From NCBI RefSeq assembly GCF_014649955.1, contig NZ_BMUA01000024.1, positions 1 through 64,000 on the forward strand: 64,000 nucleotides of DNA, in the 5' to 3' direction. A program made the position numbers and the translations under genes. Shown here piece by piece: positions 25,115 to 35,929 of this stretch (position 1 is the stretch's first letter; the number at the start of each line of letters is the position of its first letter). The notes under the pieces were generated by a model that ran no database searches, was not told the origin of the DNA, and saw only the letters and a program-made list of their open reading frames with translations. This stretch comes from Streptomyces violascens (GTDB lineage Bacteria > Actinomycetota > Actinomycetes > Streptomycetales > Streptomycetaceae).

Positions 25115-25757
25115 CAGGCAATCGATCTGATCAAGGCCGCCAGGGTGCCGATCTTCCTGCTCGACGACCATCAGTCGATCCGCCCGGACGAGGTGGGCAC
25201 CGCCGACTGTCTCAAGAAGCTCGCCGAGGAGAACGGATGCACCGTCGAAGTGACGGACCTGGAAGCCACGTTCAGGGCGGGCGGCAGCAAGCGGTACCAA
25301 CGCTGGGTCCAGCAGTTGCCGGGTCTTGACGTCTCCGATCCGGTGGCCTGGCGACCGGACGGGCGGATGGAGGTCCTGCTCGCCAACTGCCCGGAGCAGA
25401 TGCATCAGTTCATCCGAGCACGCGACCGAGAGGGATCCACAGCGCGCATCACGGCGGGCTTCTGCCGGCCGTGGAAACCCGGACGGGAAACAGCTCGTGG
25501 ACGATGTACGCATCGGAGGCTGGTCCATGCCGGGGAACGTGAAGCCGGAGCAGAGCGTTCCGGACGCGGACGTGGACCGGCTGATCCGCAACACGTACAA
25601 GGTGCTGCTGACCCGGGGGATGATCGGCACGCTGGTTTACTCGCCCGACGCCGAGACCCGCGAAAAGCTGCGGGAACTGGCCGGTGCCGAGGCGTACACC
25701 CGGCAATCCCAGGCGGCCGCCCCCGCACTCAGCACGGGCAGCGGCCCGCGGGGGTGA
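25115..25757 (+). pseudogene. Broken fragment of a DUF2075-type helicase/NTPase gene
   Basis: Two frames together resemble the C-terminal part of DUF2075 (Schlafen/GIY-YIG-associated helicase-like) proteins. Frame one runs from QAIDLIKAARVPIFLLDDHQ through RPDEVGTADCLKK, TDLEATFRAGGSKRYQRW and REGSTARITAGFC. Near 25475 a single-base shift moves the match to the next frame, DGKQLVDDVRIGGWSMP, then after about 25570 it jumps straight to DVDRLIRNTYKVLLTRGMIG and VYSPDAETREKLREL. From memory about 60-70 residues normally separate the last two blocks, so there is also a deletion. The N-terminal part with Walker A is missing. It is a dead gene beside the trypsin-STAND pair, and both belong to families linked with phage defence. 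Confidence 0.7.
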
Positions 25758-25849
25758 CGCGGGAAGCGGCAAGGGGTCGGCTCCTCGAAGAAGCTGCCCC
25801 TCGCCACCCGCAGGCCTGACGAGTCACCCAGCGCTCAGCAGGGCACCCG

Positions 25850-26938
<1,089 letters not shown>

Positions 26939-27112
26939 GTGGCGACTTCCCGGTACGAGGGCGGTGGACGGTCCTGAGAGTGGACCGTCCACCAGTTTAC
27001 GGGCGCGCGATACCGGCCGTGACGGCCCCGGACCGTCGAACGCACGCCCAAGCTCGCCCAAAGGGCGTGTCCAATGGGTGGTTACTCCCCTGTGGCGACC
27101 TACGTTGGTGCG

Positions 27113-27706
27113 GTGGAGCAATACAGGACGCGCACCCCGCAGCACGGACAGCAAGCACGGACCTCGGCGCCGGGATCCTCCCGGGCGCCCATCGGCGTGC
27201 CCGCGGGAGCGGCGGCGAACGGTGAGAACGCCGCCGTCCACCGGCCGGCCGACGACGCCCGGCCGGTGCCGCCCACCGGCCCCGCGCTGCGCAGACTGCC
27301 CTCCCCGCGGCTCACCGGGCTCGGCGGCGGGCTCTTCGCCGCGGCTCTGATGTTCGTGCTCGGCACCCTGGACTCGCTGCTCCTGGACGGCTCACCGACG
27401 GTGTACGGAGTGCTGTTCCTGCCGGTCAGCGCGGTCACCGCGGTCTGGGTACGGCCCGTCGACCTGGTGACCGCCCCGATCTGCGTGCCCATCGCCTTCG
27501 CCGTCGGGATCGTCCCGATCGCGGGCGGCGTCGGCGGCTTCGGCGGGCAGGCCATGGCCGTGGTCACCGCGCTCGCCCTGCACGCCGGCTGGCTGTACGC
27601 CGGAACGCTCGTGGCCGGGGTGATCGCCACCGTACGCAAGGTGCGGATGATGAGCCGGCGCCGGCGCGGTTCGAAGAAGCCCGGTGGGCCGACGAGCAGG
27701 CTCTGA
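27113..27706 (+). CDS. DUF6542-type membrane protein
   Basis: A 197-residue protein of unknown function. The first 65 residues are polar and low-complexity (proline, alanine, glutamine). Four hydrophobic segments follow (about 77-95, 100-118, 120-148, 153-178), including [17 protein letters not shown] and a glycine-rich [15 protein letters not shown] loop, ending in a basic tail with RRRRGSKK. The pattern fits the actinobacterial DUF6542 family as I remember it. GTG 27113 is preferred over GTG/ATG starts upstream: a TACGTT hexamer 7 nt before it could be the -10 box of a leaderless transcript. Confidence 0.75.
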   Translation: MEQYRTRTPQHGQQARTSAPGSSRAPIGVPAGAAANGENAAVHRPADDARPVPPTGPALRRLPSPRLTGLGGGLFAAALMFVLGTLDSLLLDGSPTVYGVLFLPVSAVTAVWVRPVDLVTAPICVPIAFAVGIVPIAGGVGGFGGQAMAVVTALALHAGWLYAGTLVAGVIATVRKVRMMSRRRRGSKKPGGPTSRL

Positions 27707-27781
27707 CACCGTCGCCCGGCAGGGTGCTGGGCAGCCCCGGCCCGGGGGCGAGCCACGAGCCGGCCCACCCCCGCTCCCCGG

Positions 27782-28534
27782 CTACCGCCCCGCCGCCACC
27801 ATCGCCGCCCCCACGATCCCAGCGTTGTTCTGCAACTGCGCCGGGACGATCTCCGCCTCGATGCCCTCGATCAGCGGGAGGAACTTGTCGGCCTTGCGGC
27901 TCACCCCGCCGCCGATGACGAACAGCTCGGGCGAGAACAGCATCTCCACGTGGGCCAGATACTTCTGGACCCGGCGCGCCCAGTGCGACCAGCTCAGGTC
28001 CTCGTCCTCCTTGACCTTGGTCGAGGCGTGCTTCTCGGCATCGTGGCCGTGCAGCTCCAGGTGGCCGAGCTCGGTGTTGGGGACGAGGTGGCCGTCGATG
28101 AAGACCGCGCTCCCGATGCCCGTACCGAAGGTCAGCAGGATCACCGTGCCCTTGCGGCCCCTGCCCGCGCCGACGCGCATCTCGGCGACGCCCGCCGCGT
28201 CCGCGTCGTTCACGACGGTGACGGGCAGGCCGCCCAGGCGGTCGCCGAAGAGCCGGGCCGCGTCCACGCCCACCCACTTCTTGGCGACGTTCGCCGCGGT
28301 ACGGACGGTGTTCGCGGTGATCACCCCGGGGAACGTGATGCCCACCGGGCCCGACCAGCCGAAATGGCTGACGACCTCCGCGACGCAGCCCGCCACCGCG
28401 TCGGGGGTGGCGGGCTGCGGGGTCAGTACCTTGTGGCGTTCCTGCGCCAGGTCGCCGCGCTCCAGGTCGACCGGGGCACCTTTGATGCCGGATCCGCCGA
28501 CGTCCACTCCGAACACGTTCCTCATGGCGTTCAT
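27782..28534 (-). CDS. ppgK: Polyphosphate glucokinase (ROK family)
   Basis: A protein of about 250 residues that phosphorylates glucose with polyphosphate or ATP in the cytoplasm. The phosphate-1 motif [16 protein letters not shown] is near the N-terminus, the sugar-binding [13 protein letters not shown] with catalytic Asp lies mid-protein, [13 protein letters not shown] follows, and the [11 protein letters not shown] and FVIGGGVS segments match actinobacterial PpgK enzymes. ATGs at 28534 and 28525 and a GTG at 28543 are all possible starts, none with a strong ribosome-binding site. It lies 81 bp upstream of the leftward end of ispH. Confidence 0.93.
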   Translation of the reverse strand: MNAMRNVFGVDVGGSGIKGAPVDLERGDLAQERHKVLTPQPATPDAVAGCVAEVVSHFGWSGPVGITFPGVITANTVRTAANVAKKWVGVDAARLFGDRLGGLPVTVVNDADAAGVAEMRVGAGRGRKGTVILLTFGTGIGSAVFIDGHLVPNTELGHLELHGHDAEKHASTKVKEDEDLSWSHWARRVQKYLAHVEMLFSPELFVIGGGVSRKADKFLPLIEGIEAEIVPAQLQNNAGIVGAAMVAAGR

Positions 28535-28615
28535 GAGATCCACGGTACGGGCGGACGCCCGGCCCGGCGTGCGGTACGGAGTGACTCGCCCGAGTCGCCG
28601 GGCGGTCGGCCGGGG

Positions 28616-29596
28616 CTACTCGCCCGAGAGTTCCGCGGCCTCGGCGCGCAGGTCGCGGCGGAGCTCCTTGGGCAGCGAGAAGGTGATCGACTCGTCCGCC
28701 GTCTTCACCGTCTCGACGTCGCCGTAACCGCGCTCGGCCAGCCACTCCAGTACGCCGTCGACCAGGACGTCCGGGACGGAGGCGCCCGACGTCAGGCCGA
28801 CCGTGGTGACGCCCTCCAGCCAGGCCTCGTCGATCTCGTCCGCGAAGTCCACCAGGTGGGCGGCGGGGGCGCCCGCGTCCAGGGCGACCTCGACCATGCG
28901 GATCGAGTTCGAGGAGTTCTTGGATCCGACGACGATGACCAGCTCGGCGTCCTCGGCGAGCTTCTTCACCGCGACCTGGCGGTTCTGCGTGGCGTAGCAG
29001 ATGTCGTCGCTGGGCGGCGAGAGCAGGTTGGGGAACTTGTTCTTGAGCGCGCCGACCGTCTCCATCGTCTCGTCGACGGAGAGGGTGGTCTGGGAGAGCC
29101 AGACGACCTTCGATTCGTCGCGGACCTCGACGTTCGCCACGTCGTCCGGGCCGTCGACCAGCGTGATGTGGTCCGGGGCCTCGCCCGAGGTGCCGATGAC
29201 CTCTTCGTGGCCCTCGTGGCCGATCAGGAGGATGTCGTAGTCCTCCTTCGCGTACCGCACGGCCTCCTTGTGGACCTTGGTGACCAGCGGGCACGTCGCG
29301 TCGATGGTGGCCAGCTTGCGCTCGGCGGCCTCCGCGTGGACGGTCGGGGCGACGCCGTGGGCCGAGAACATGACGATGGAGCCCTCGGGCACCTCCGCCG
29401 TCTGCTCGACGAAGATCGCGCCCTTCTTCTCCAGGGTCTGCACGACGTACTTGTTGTGGACGATCTCGTGCCGGACGTAGATGGGCGCCCCGTACTGCTC
29501 CAGGGCCTTCTCCACGGCGATCACGGCACGGTCCACGCCCGCGCAGTAGCCGCGGGGAGCGGCGAGCAGGACCCGGCGGGAAGCAGTAGCAGTCAT
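28616..29596 (-). CDS. ispH: 4-hydroxy-3-methylbut-2-enyl diphosphate reductase IspH/LytB
   Basis: Last enzyme of the MEP isoprenoid pathway, reducing HMBPP to IPP and DMAPP with an iron-sulfur cluster. The three cluster cysteines are present: Cys18 in [12 protein letters not shown], Cys102 in [11 protein letters not shown], Cys200 in [11 protein letters not shown]. Also visible are HNKYVVQ, the active-site [10 protein letters not shown] and the SGASVP motif. Length 326 residues fits. ATG 29605 (MDGM) is the alternative start. The diphosphate products feed the prenyl synthase encoded at 60430. Confidence 0.97.
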   Translation of the reverse strand: MTATASRRVLLAAPRGYCAGVDRAVIAVEKALEQYGAPIYVRHEIVHNKYVVQTLEKKGAIFVEQTAEVPEGSIVMFSAHGVAPTVHAEAAERKLATIDATCPLVTKVHKEAVRYAKEDYDILLIGHEGHEEVIGTSGEAPDHITLVDGPDDVANVEVRDESKVVWLSQTTLSVDETMETVGALKNKFPNLLSPPSDDICYATQNRQVAVKKLAEDAELVIVVGSKNSSNSIRMVEVALDAGAPAAHLVDFADEIDEAWLEGVTTVGLTSGASVPDVLVDGVLEWLAERGYGDVETVKTADESITFSLPKELRRDLRAEAAELSGE

Positions 29597-29680
29597 GCCG
29601 TCCATGGTAGGGGCTGGCACGCAAAGCCCGACCGGCGTGCCCCGCGGGCCAAAGATCGCGGAGCCGGTGAGACTGGCTGC

Positions 29681-31132
29681 ATGAGTGGCGTACGCGAGGA
29701 GCGCGGGGAGCCCCGGGAGCCCGGGAGCCGGACGGAAGGGACCGAACCGGGCGAGGTGGCCGAGGGGGCCGGGCAACTGCGGCGGAGTCTCGGGTTCCGG
29801 GACCTGGTCGTCTACGGGCTGCTCTTCATCGCGCCCATGGCCCCGGTCGGCATCTTCGGCACCCTGGACGCCAAGTCGCACGGCGCGGTCGCGCTGGTCT
29901 ATCTGGTGGCGACGGTCGCCATGGGCTTCACCGCGTTCAGCTACGCCCAGATGGTGCGGGTCGTGCCGCTGGCCGGGTCGGTGTTCGCGTACGCGCGCAA
30001 GGCGCTCGGCGAGGGGCCCGGGTTCGTCGCCGGGTGGATGGCGATGCTCGACTACCTGCTCATTCCGGCGGTCGCCTACCTCTTCTCCGGCATCGCGATG
30101 AACTCCCTGGTCCCGTCGGTGTCGCGCTGGGTGTGGACGGCGATCGCGGTGGTGATCACCACGCTCCTGAACCTGTGGGGCGTACGGGCCGCGGCCCGGG
30201 TCGGCTTCGCGGTGCTCGCCATGGAGATCGCGGTGCTGCTCGTCTTCGTGGTGTCGGCGGCGGTCGTGCTCGTACGGGACGGGGCGCAGCGGGGCTGGCT
30301 TTCGCCGCTCAGCGGGGATGCCGGCTTCTCGCCGGGGGCGGTGCTGGGTGCGGTGTCCGTCGCGGTCCTTTCCTACCTGGGCTTCGACGCGATCGCCACG
30401 TTCGCCGAGGAGGTGACGGGAGGCTCGGAGAAGGTGGCGCGGGCGGTGCTGTTCTGCCTGGTCCTGGCGGGGATCCTGTTCGTCGTGCAGTCCTACTTGG
30501 CGGCGCTGCTCGAACCGATGTCGTCGGCGCAGCTCGCGGCCGACCCGGCCAAGCAGGGCTCGGCGTTCTACGACACCGTGGAGGCGTCGGTCGGGGGCTG
30601 GCTGCACACCCTGGTCGCGGTCAGCAAGGCGATCGGGGCGGCCTTCGCGGCGCTGGCCGGGCAGGCCGCGGCGGGCCGGCTCGTCTTCGCGATGGCCCGC
30701 AACCGGCGCCTGCCGCGCTTCCTGTCGCGGACCGGCTCGGGGGTGCCGCGCGCGGCGCTGCTGCTCGCCGCGGTCATCACGCTGGTGGCCGCGGTGTGGG
30801 CGGCCCGGCGCGACGACGGCATGGACCACCTCGTCTCGGTGGTCGACATGGGCGCGCTCACCGCGTTCTTCCTGCTGCACGTCTCCGTGGTCGCCTGGTA
30901 CGCCGTACGTCGCATGGAAGGCGCCCCCAACTGGCTGAGCCATGTGGTGATTCCGGTGCTCGGCGCGGCCGTCATCGTCGCGGTGATCTGGGAGGCGACG
31001 GCCACGGCCCAACTGGTGGGCCTGGGCTGGCTGGCGGTCGGCCTGGTGGTGCTCGCCCTGCAGTGGGGCCGCCGGGGCGGCACCGACGCGGACCCCCCGG
31101 CGCCGGGCGGGACTGTCAGTGGGGCGGGCTAG
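29681..31132 (+). CDS. APC-family amino acid permease
   Basis: A 483-residue transporter with about twelve membrane segments from residue 45 onward, the APC fold. Typical elements are the first helix [16 protein letters not shown], the [26 protein letters not shown] region (helix 2-3), and [15 protein letters not shown] in helix 6, the substrate and ion site of the family. The first 35 residues are polar. The substrate cannot be assigned. Start is ATG 29681, the first ATG before a conserved-looking [10 protein letters not shown]; no strong ribosome-binding site is seen. The stop lies 9 bp before xseA. Confidence 0.9.
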   Translation: MSGVREERGEPREPGSRTEGTEPGEVAEGAGQLRRSLGFRDLVVYGLLFIAPMAPVGIFGTLDAKSHGAVALVYLVATVAMGFTAFSYAQMVRVVPLAGSVFAYARKALGEGPGFVAGWMAMLDYLLIPAVAYLFSGIAMNSLVPSVSRWVWTAIAVVITTLLNLWGVRAAARVGFAVLAMEIAVLLVFVVSAAVVLVRDGAQRGWLSPLSGDAGFSPGAVLGAVSVAVLSYLGFDAIATFAEEVTGGSEKVARAVLFCLVLAGILFVVQSYLAALLEPMSSAQLAADPAKQGSAFYDTVEASVGGWLHTLVAVSKAIGAAFAALAGQAAAGRLVFAMARNRRLPRFLSRTGSGVPRAALLLAAVITLVAAVWAARRDDGMDHLVSVVDMGALTAFFLLHVSVVAWYAVRRMEGAPNWLSHVVIPVLGAAVIVAVIWEATATAQLVGLGWLAVGLVVLALQWGRRGGTDADPPAPGGTVSGAG

Positions 31133-31141
31133 CCTGCGTAC

Positions 31142-32356
31142 ATGGCTCTGAATACGAGTGCGGACGCGCCGCTCCCCGTCGGCGAGGTGTCACGCCTCAT
31201 CGGGGGGTGGATCAACCGGCTCGGCGCGGTCTGGGTGGAGGGGCAGATCACCCAGCTCTCGCGGCGGCCCGGCGCGGGCGTGGTGTTCCTGACCCTGCGC
31301 GACCCCTCGCACGACATCTCGGTGGGCGTCACCTGCTACCGCCAGGTGTTCGACGCGGTGGCCGACGTGGTCTCGGAGGGCGCGCGCGTCGTCGTGCACG
31401 CGAAGCCCGAGTGGTACGCGCCGCGCGGCCAGCTCTCGCTGCGGGCGGTGGAGATAAAGCCCGTCGGCATCGGTGAACTGCTCGCCAGACTGGAGCAGTT
31501 GAAGCGGACCCTGGCCGCGGAGGGGCTCTTCGCCCTGGACCGCAAGCGCCGACTCCCGTTCCTGCCACAGCTCGTGGGGCTCGTGGTGGGGCGCGCCTCG
31601 GCGGCCGAGCGGGACGTCCTGGAGAACGCGCGGCGACGCTGGCCCGCGGTGCGCTTCGAGGTGCGCAACGTGGCGGTGCAGGGGGTGCACGCGGTGCCGC
31701 AGGTCGTCCAGGCGGTGAAGGAGCTCGACGAGCTGCCGGACGTCGACGTGATCATCGTGGCGCGCGGCGGCGGCAGCGTGGAGGACCTGCTTCCGTTCTC
31801 GGACGAGCAGCTGGTGCGGGCGGTCGGCCAGTGCCGTACGCCGGTGGTCTCGGCGATCGGGCACGAGCCGGACGCGCCGCTGCTCGACCTGGTCGCGGAC
31901 CTGCGCGCGTCCACCCCGACCGACGCCGCGAAGAAGGTCGTGCCGGACGTCGGCGAGGAGCTCGACCGGGTCCGGATGCTCCGGGACCGGGCCCGCCGCC
32001 ATGTCGTCGGCCTCGTCGACCGGGAGGAGCGGGGGCTCGCCGGGGTGCTCGGCCGGCCCTGGATGGAGCGGCCGCACCGGATGGTCGACGACCGGGCCGA
32101 CGAGGTGGACGCGCTGCTCCACCGCTCGCGCCGGGTGCTCGGCCACCACCTCGACCGGGCCGACTCCGAGCTGTCGCACACCCACGCCCGGGTGGTGGCC
32201 CTGTCGCCGAAGGCCACCCTGGAGCGGGGGTACGCGGTGCTCCAGCGGGCCGGGGGCGAGGTGGTGCGCTCCCCCGAGGAGGTCGCGGCCGGGGAGGATC
32301 TGCGCGCCCGGGTCGCCGAGGGCGAACTGCACGTCACTGTCGTACCGCGGACTTAG
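31142..32356 (+). CDS. xseA: Exodeoxyribonuclease VII large subunit
   Basis: A 404-residue catalytic subunit of ExoVII, which degrades single-stranded DNA. An N-terminal OB-fold (about 10-105, [20 protein letters not shown]) is followed by the nuclease domain with [31 protein letters not shown] and [27 protein letters not shown], then a long coiled coil and the C-terminal LERGYAVLQ. Start is ATG 31142; TAGCCT ending 6 nt upstream and the absence of a ribosome-binding site suggest a leaderless message. It precedes xseB by 10 bp. Confidence 0.97.
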   Translation: MALNTSADAPLPVGEVSRLIGGWINRLGAVWVEGQITQLSRRPGAGVVFLTLRDPSHDISVGVTCYRQVFDAVADVVSEGARVVVHAKPEWYAPRGQLSLRAVEIKPVGIGELLARLEQLKRTLAAEGLFALDRKRRLPFLPQLVGLVVGRASAAERDVLENARRRWPAVRFEVRNVAVQGVHAVPQVVQAVKELDELPDVDVIIVARGGGSVEDLLPFSDEQLVRAVGQCRTPVVSAIGHEPDAPLLDLVADLRASTPTDAAKKVVPDVGEELDRVRMLRDRARRHVVGLVDREERGLAGVLGRPWMERPHRMVDDRADEVDALLHRSRRVLGHHLDRADSELSHTHARVVALSPKATLERGYAVLQRAGGEVVRSPEEVAAGEDLRARVAEGELHVTVVPRT

Positions 32357-32366
32357 GGTGGATCAC

Positions 32367-32597
32367 ATGGCCAAGACGGACGAGGCGGCATCGGATGATG
32401 CGGCGCTGGGGTACGAGCAGGCGCGGGACGAGTTGATCGACGTGGTGCGGCGGCTCGAAGCGGGGGGTACGTCCCTGGAGGAGTCGCTTGCGCTCTGGGA
32501 GCGGGGGGAGGAGCTGGCGAAGGTGTGCCGCCGGTGGCTGGAGGGGGCCCGGGCCCGCCTCGACGCGGCACTGGCGGACCAGGGCGAGGCCGGCTGA
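32367..32597 (+). CDS. xseB: Exodeoxyribonuclease VII small subunit
   Basis: A 76-residue protein with the family core GYEQARDELIDVVRRLEAGG followed by SLEESLALWERGEELAKVCRRWLEGARARLD, the two-helix hairpin that wraps the large subunit. Length and position directly after xseA are as expected, so the two make the ExoVII holoenzyme. Confidence 0.96.
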   Translation: MAKTDEAASDDAALGYEQARDELIDVVRRLEAGGTSLEESLALWERGEELAKVCRRWLEGARARLDAALADQGEAG

Positions 32598-32609
32598 CCC
32601 CGTCCCGCC

Positions 32610-32650
32610 GGGGCTCCGCCCCAGACCCCGATCGCGTCTTGAGGACGCTC
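32610..32650. repeat. Copy of a dispersed intergenic sequence (GGGGCTCCGCCCC... type)
   Basis: GGGGCTCCGCCCCAGACCCC at 32610-32629 occurs again at 60259-60278, and a CTTGAGGACGCTCG segment follows in both places. The first half is a small hairpin (GGGGC-TCC-GCCCC). Such short intergenic repeats are common after Streptomyces genes. Confidence 0.6.
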
Positions 32651-32868
32651 GTCCCCGACCGCCGGACAGGCCGAAGACGCGGCGCAGGGCGGCATCAACC
32701 CTGCCAGGAGCGCGGGGAACCGCGCGACCAGTCACCCACGGTCCGCAGACCGAAGGAGCAGTGCACTGTGAGGCTGATCACGCGCAGCGGGATTTAGTTG
32801 AAAGTTAACGTAACTCTCCCGTACGGTCGAGGACATCGCTTGATCAGCAGCCCGGAAGGTGTTTCCAG

Positions 32869-33459
32869 ATGTCCCTCGCCCTTGACCCCGCCGCCCAGGA
32901 CCTCCTCTTCCGTGAGGCCCGCACCGCCAACACGTTCACCGACGAGCCGGTGACCGACGAGCAGGTCCAAGCGATCTACGACCTGGTCAAGTACGGCCCG
33001 ACCGCCTTCAACCAGTCGCCGCTGCGCATCACCCTGGTCCGCTCCCCCGAGGCCCGCGAGCGCCTCGTCAAGCACATGGCCGAGGGCAACCAGCCGAAGA
33101 CCTCCGCCGCCCCGCTGGTCGCGATCCTCTCCTCGGACAACGAGTTCCACGAGGAGCTCCCGGCCCTCTTCCCGCACTTCCCGGCCGCCAAGGACGCCTT
33201 CTTCTCGGAGCGCCCGGTCCGCGAGAGCGCCGCGCTGCTCAACTCCGCGCTGCAGGCCGCGTACTTCATCGTCGGCGTCCGCGCCGCCGGCCTGGCCGCG
33301 GGCCCGATGACCGGCTTCGACTTCGCCGGCGTCCAGAAGGAGTTCCTGGACGACGACCACACCCCGCTGATGGTCGTCAACATCGGCAAGCCCGGCGAGA
33401 ACGCGTGGTTCCCGCGCAGCCCGCGCCTGGCTTACGAGGACGTCGTCACCACCGTCTGA
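32869..33459 (+). CDS. Nitroreductase-family FMN oxidoreductase (RutE/HadB-like)
   Basis: A 196-residue flavoenzyme of the nitroreductase fold resembling malonic semialdehyde reductase-like proteins. Visible are FREARTANTFTDEPV (FMN-binding start), VKYGPTAFNQSPLRI, the SAALLNSALQAAYFIVGVRA helix, GPMTGFDF and the C-terminal VNIGKPG. Family members reduce nitro groups, quinones or semialdehydes with NAD(P)H; the substrate here is not clear. GGAAGGTG lies 7 nt before the ATG. The 270 bp upstream hold a dispersed repeat and an AT-rich stretch, AGTTGAAAGTTAACGTAACT at 32797-32816, a likely promoter or operator region. Confidence 0.92.
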   Translation: MSLALDPAAQDLLFREARTANTFTDEPVTDEQVQAIYDLVKYGPTAFNQSPLRITLVRSPEARERLVKHMAEGNQPKTSAAPLVAILSSDNEFHEELPALFPHFPAAKDAFFSERPVRESAALLNSALQAAYFIVGVRAAGLAAGPMTGFDFAGVQKEFLDDDHTPLMVVNIGKPGENAWFPRSPRLAYEDVVTTV

Positions 33460-33480
33460 GCCGGCGCACAGCGCACAGCA

Positions 33481-33532
33481 CGTACGACGAGGGCCGCCGC
33501 ACCGGCAATGGTGCGGCGGCCCTCGTCGTACG
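33481..33532. terminator. 23-bp perfect hairpin, convergent terminator
   Basis: Arms 33481-33503 and 33510-33532 are exact reverse complements around GGCAAT. It lies between the rightward nitroreductase gene and the leftward DUF4245 gene and can end both transcripts. Confidence 0.9.
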
Positions 33533-33551
33533 CGGCGTACGTCAGGAAGTC

Positions 33552-34112
33552 TCAGCCCGTCGGCGTCGGCGTCGCAGGCGCTGTCTTCTTCGACTCCAGG
33601 GCCCCCGCCATCGTCACCAGCTGCTCGTACGGGGCCGTGCCCGTGACCACCGTCGTGGAGCCCTGGTCCTGGCGGACGAGGGCGTCGTACTTGGGGCCGT
33701 CCCAGAACGTCCAGGTCGCGCCCGCGATCTTCTGCGACTTGTCGGTCTTCGTCGCGCTCTTGCTGACCTCGGCGACGAACTTGTCCGAGGGCGCGGTCGA
33801 CTGCTCGATCGCGACGTACTGGTTCTCGGGGTCGAGGAAGCCCAGGTGCCAGGCGTTGCTCTTGGCGCCGTCGTACCACTTCGAGGTCGCCCGCCACTTG
33901 CCCTGGTCGGGCAGGCCGACCGGGGCCGCCACCGGGTACGGCGCGATCCGTCGCGCCATGGTGAGCTCGACCTGGTAGTCGACGGTCTGGACCGGGTCGG
34001 CCGATTCGTCGTGCGGGATGAACACATAGATCACAGCCGCCGCGATGCCGATCACCGCCAGCGACTGCAGCATGTTCCGGACTGTCTGCTTGCTGCTGCG
34101 CGTTCCTGCCAC
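33552..34112 (-). CDS. DUF4245 membrane-anchored protein
   Basis: A 186-residue actinobacterial protein of unknown function. A single N-terminal membrane segment (about 15-32, MLQSLAVIGIAAAVIYVFIP) anchors an extracytoplasmic domain with YDGAKSNAWHLGFLDPENQY, IAGATWTFWDG and VVTGTAPYEQLVTMAGAL, as in DUF4245 proteins; the tail is rich in Pro and Thr. Start is GTG 34112. It is divergent from glpX, a pairing I recall as common in Streptomyces. Confidence 0.85.
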   Translation of the reverse strand: MAGTRSSKQTVRNMLQSLAVIGIAAAVIYVFIPHDESADPVQTVDYQVELTMARRIAPYPVAAPVGLPDQGKWRATSKWYDGAKSNAWHLGFLDPENQYVAIEQSTAPSDKFVAEVSKSATKTDKSQKIAGATWTFWDGPKYDALVRQDQGSTTVVTGTAPYEQLVTMAGALESKKTAPATPTPTG

Positions 34113-34240
34113 GACCCCATGTTCTCAGGTCATGTCGCCGCTCATACGTGGACCCCACTGCTCAATTTGTCGATGTGCCGATAGAGTCCTAGCACCCTCT
34201 TTTATCCTGCGGCCGTCGCCGTACAGAAAGGTGCGCTCCG

Positions 34241-35272
34241 ATGACCGAGCATCATCTGCCGTCCGAACTCGAAGTCTCCCCGGAGGCTCCCGACCGCAAC
34301 CTGGCCCTGGAGCTGGTGCGGGTCACCGAGGCCGCCGCCATGGCCGCCGGCCGCTGGGTCGGCCGCGGGGACAAGATCGGCGCGGACGGCGCCGCGGTCA
34401 ACGCCATGCGGACCCTCGTCTCCACCGTCTCGATGAACGGCGTCGTCGTCATCGGTGAGGGCGAGAAGGACGAAGCCCCCATGCTCTACAACGGGGAGCG
34501 CATCGGCGACGGCACCGGCCCCGAGGTCGACATCGCCGTCGACCCGATCGACGGCACCACCCTGAACGCCAAGGGCATGCCGAACGCGATCGCCGTGCTC
34601 GCCGCCGCCGACCGCGGCACCATGTTCGACCCGTCGGCCGTGTTCTACATGGACAAGCTGGTCACCGGCCCCGAGGCCGCCGACTTCGTCGACATCAACG
34701 CCCCGGTCTCGGTGAACATCCGCCGGGTCGCCAAGGCCAAGAAGTCCTCGCCCGAGGACGTCACCGTGGTCATCCTCGACCGCCCCCGCCACGAGGGCAT
34801 CGTCAAGGAGATCCGGGAGACCGGCGCGCGCATCAAGTTCATCTCGGACGGCGACGTCGCCGGTTCGATCATGGCTGTGCGCGAAGGCACCGGCGTCGAC
34901 CTGCTCATGGGCATCGGCGGCACCCCGGAAGGCATCATCTCGGCCTGCGCGATCAAGTGCCTGGGTGGTGTCATCCAGGGCAAGCTGTGGCCCAAGGACG
35001 AGGCCGAGCGGCAGCGCGCGATCGACGCCGGGCACGACCTGGACCGTACGCTCTCCACGAACGACCTGGTCAGCGGCGACAACGTGTTCTTCGTCGCCAC
35101 CGGCATCACCGACGGCGAGCTCCTGCGCGGGGTGCGCTACCGCGCCGAGACCGCCACCACCCAGTCCCTCGTGATGCGCTCGAAGTCCGGCACCATCCGC
35201 CAGATCGACTCGACGCACCGCCTGTCCAAGCTGCGCGCCTACAGCGCGGTCGACTTCGACCGGGCCAAGTAG
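34241..35272 (+). CDS. glpX: Class II fructose-1,6-bisphosphatase GlpX
   Basis: A 343-residue gluconeogenic phosphatase hydrolysing fructose-1,6-bisphosphate. Metal and substrate motifs are present: [17 protein letters not shown], the [11 protein letters not shown] and DPIDGTT Li-sensitive-phosphatase motif, SDGDVAGSI and GIGGTPEGI. No other FBPase is in the window. Start is ATG 34241 with GAAAGGTG upstream. The last three codons GCC-AAG-TAG are the first unit of a 15-bp repeat array running on past the stop. Confidence 0.97.
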   Translation: MTEHHLPSELEVSPEAPDRNLALELVRVTEAAAMAAGRWVGRGDKIGADGAAVNAMRTLVSTVSMNGVVVIGEGEKDEAPMLYNGERIGDGTGPEVDIAVDPIDGTTLNAKGMPNAIAVLAAADRGTMFDPSAVFYMDKLVTGPEAADFVDINAPVSVNIRRVAKAKKSSPEDVTVVILDRPRHEGIVKEIRETGARIKFISDGDVAGSIMAVREGTGVDLLMGIGGTPEGIISACAIKCLGGVIQGKLWPKDEAERQRAIDAGHDLDRTLSTNDLVSGDNVFFVATGITDGELLRGVRYRAETATTQSLVMRSKSGTIRQIDSTHRLSKLRAYSAVDFDRAK

Positions 35273-35352
35273 TCACAGGCCAAGCAGCCACCGGCCAAGC
35301 AGTTGACGGCCACGTGACCGATGGCCAAGTAACCACTGCGCCAAGGCAGTTC
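35263..35352. repeat. Six degenerate 15-bp tandem repeats starting at the glpX stop codon
   Basis: GGCCAAG or a near variant begins at 35263, 35278, 35293, 35308 (GGCCACG), 35323 and about 35338, an exact 15-bp period. The first unit is the glpX C-terminus including TAG; later units repeat GCC-AAG-TAG/CAG/TAA in the same frame, so the array looks like repeated duplication of the gene end. Confidence 0.8.
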
Positions 35353-35407
35353 GTACGTATGTGAAGGGGCGTCCCCGTAGTGCGGCGGGGGCACCCCTTC
35401 ACGTACG
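35352..35407. terminator. Convergent hairpin between glpX and the whiB-like gene
   Basis: GTGAAGGGG (from 35361) pairs with CCCCTTCAC (to 35402), and outer CGTACG blocks at both sides extend the symmetry; the apical part is imperfect. It lies directly after the repeat array and before the convergent whiB-like stop. Confidence 0.65.
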
Positions 35408-35424
35408 CAGAGCCGTGTGCGGAG

Positions 35425-35778
35425 CTATGCGGCGGACGCGGCCTTCTTGAGTTCGACCTCGCGCCGGCGGCGGCGGGCGATGACCACCCGGCGTTCGGCC
35501 GCGGTCAGGCCGCCCCACACCCCGTACGGCTCGGGCATGAGCAGGGCGTGCTCGCGGCACTCCACCATGACGGGACAGCGGGCGCAGACCCGCTTGGCGG
35601 CCTCCTCGCGGGAGAGCCGGGCCGCCGTCGGTTCCTTGGACGGGGCGAAGAACAGGCCCGCCTCGTCCCGGCGGCAGACCGCCTCCGCATGCCATGGGCC
35701 CGCCTGATCCTCCCGAGCTGGACCACGCTGCGGCGGAACGGCGGCGACCTGCAGGGAATGATGCGGCGGATGCAGCAC
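35425..35778 (-). CDS. WhiB-like iron-sulfur transcription factor
   Basis: A 117-residue Wbl protein. The four cluster cysteines are Cys35 (AVCRRDE), Cys65, Cys68 and Cys74 (VCARCPVMVEC). The GVWGG turn (86-90) and a basic C-terminus (ARRRRREVELKK) for DNA binding follow. Wbl proteins bind a [4Fe-4S] cluster and act with the principal sigma factor. The N-terminus (MLHPPHHSLQ, proline-rich) and the location near glpX suggest, from memory, the WblI type, which I cannot confirm. GTG 35778 is the likely start. Confidence 0.93.
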   Translation of the reverse strand: MLHPPHHSLQVAAVPPQRGPAREDQAGPWHAEAVCRRDEAGLFFAPSKEPTAARLSREEAAKRVCARCPVMVECREHALLMPEPYGVWGGLTAAERRVVIARRRRREVELKKAASAA

Positions 35779-35929
35779 GGTCTACTCCTGACGACGGCTT
35801 CGCGAGCGAGCGACGATGCGACAGTCCCTACCCGCTGTACGCGCGCCTATGCACTGAGTTCCGTAGTGCGGAACTTCGCTCGGGTCACCGATGGCCTGAA
35901 CCTTGCGCCGCCGCGCGCCGATCCGGCCG

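Noticed and set aside
27950-29680. Rightward frame joining to the amino acid permease, giving a 1,060-residue protein
   Set aside because: The part before 29681 is antisense to ppgK and ispH; permease homology starts after ATG 29681.
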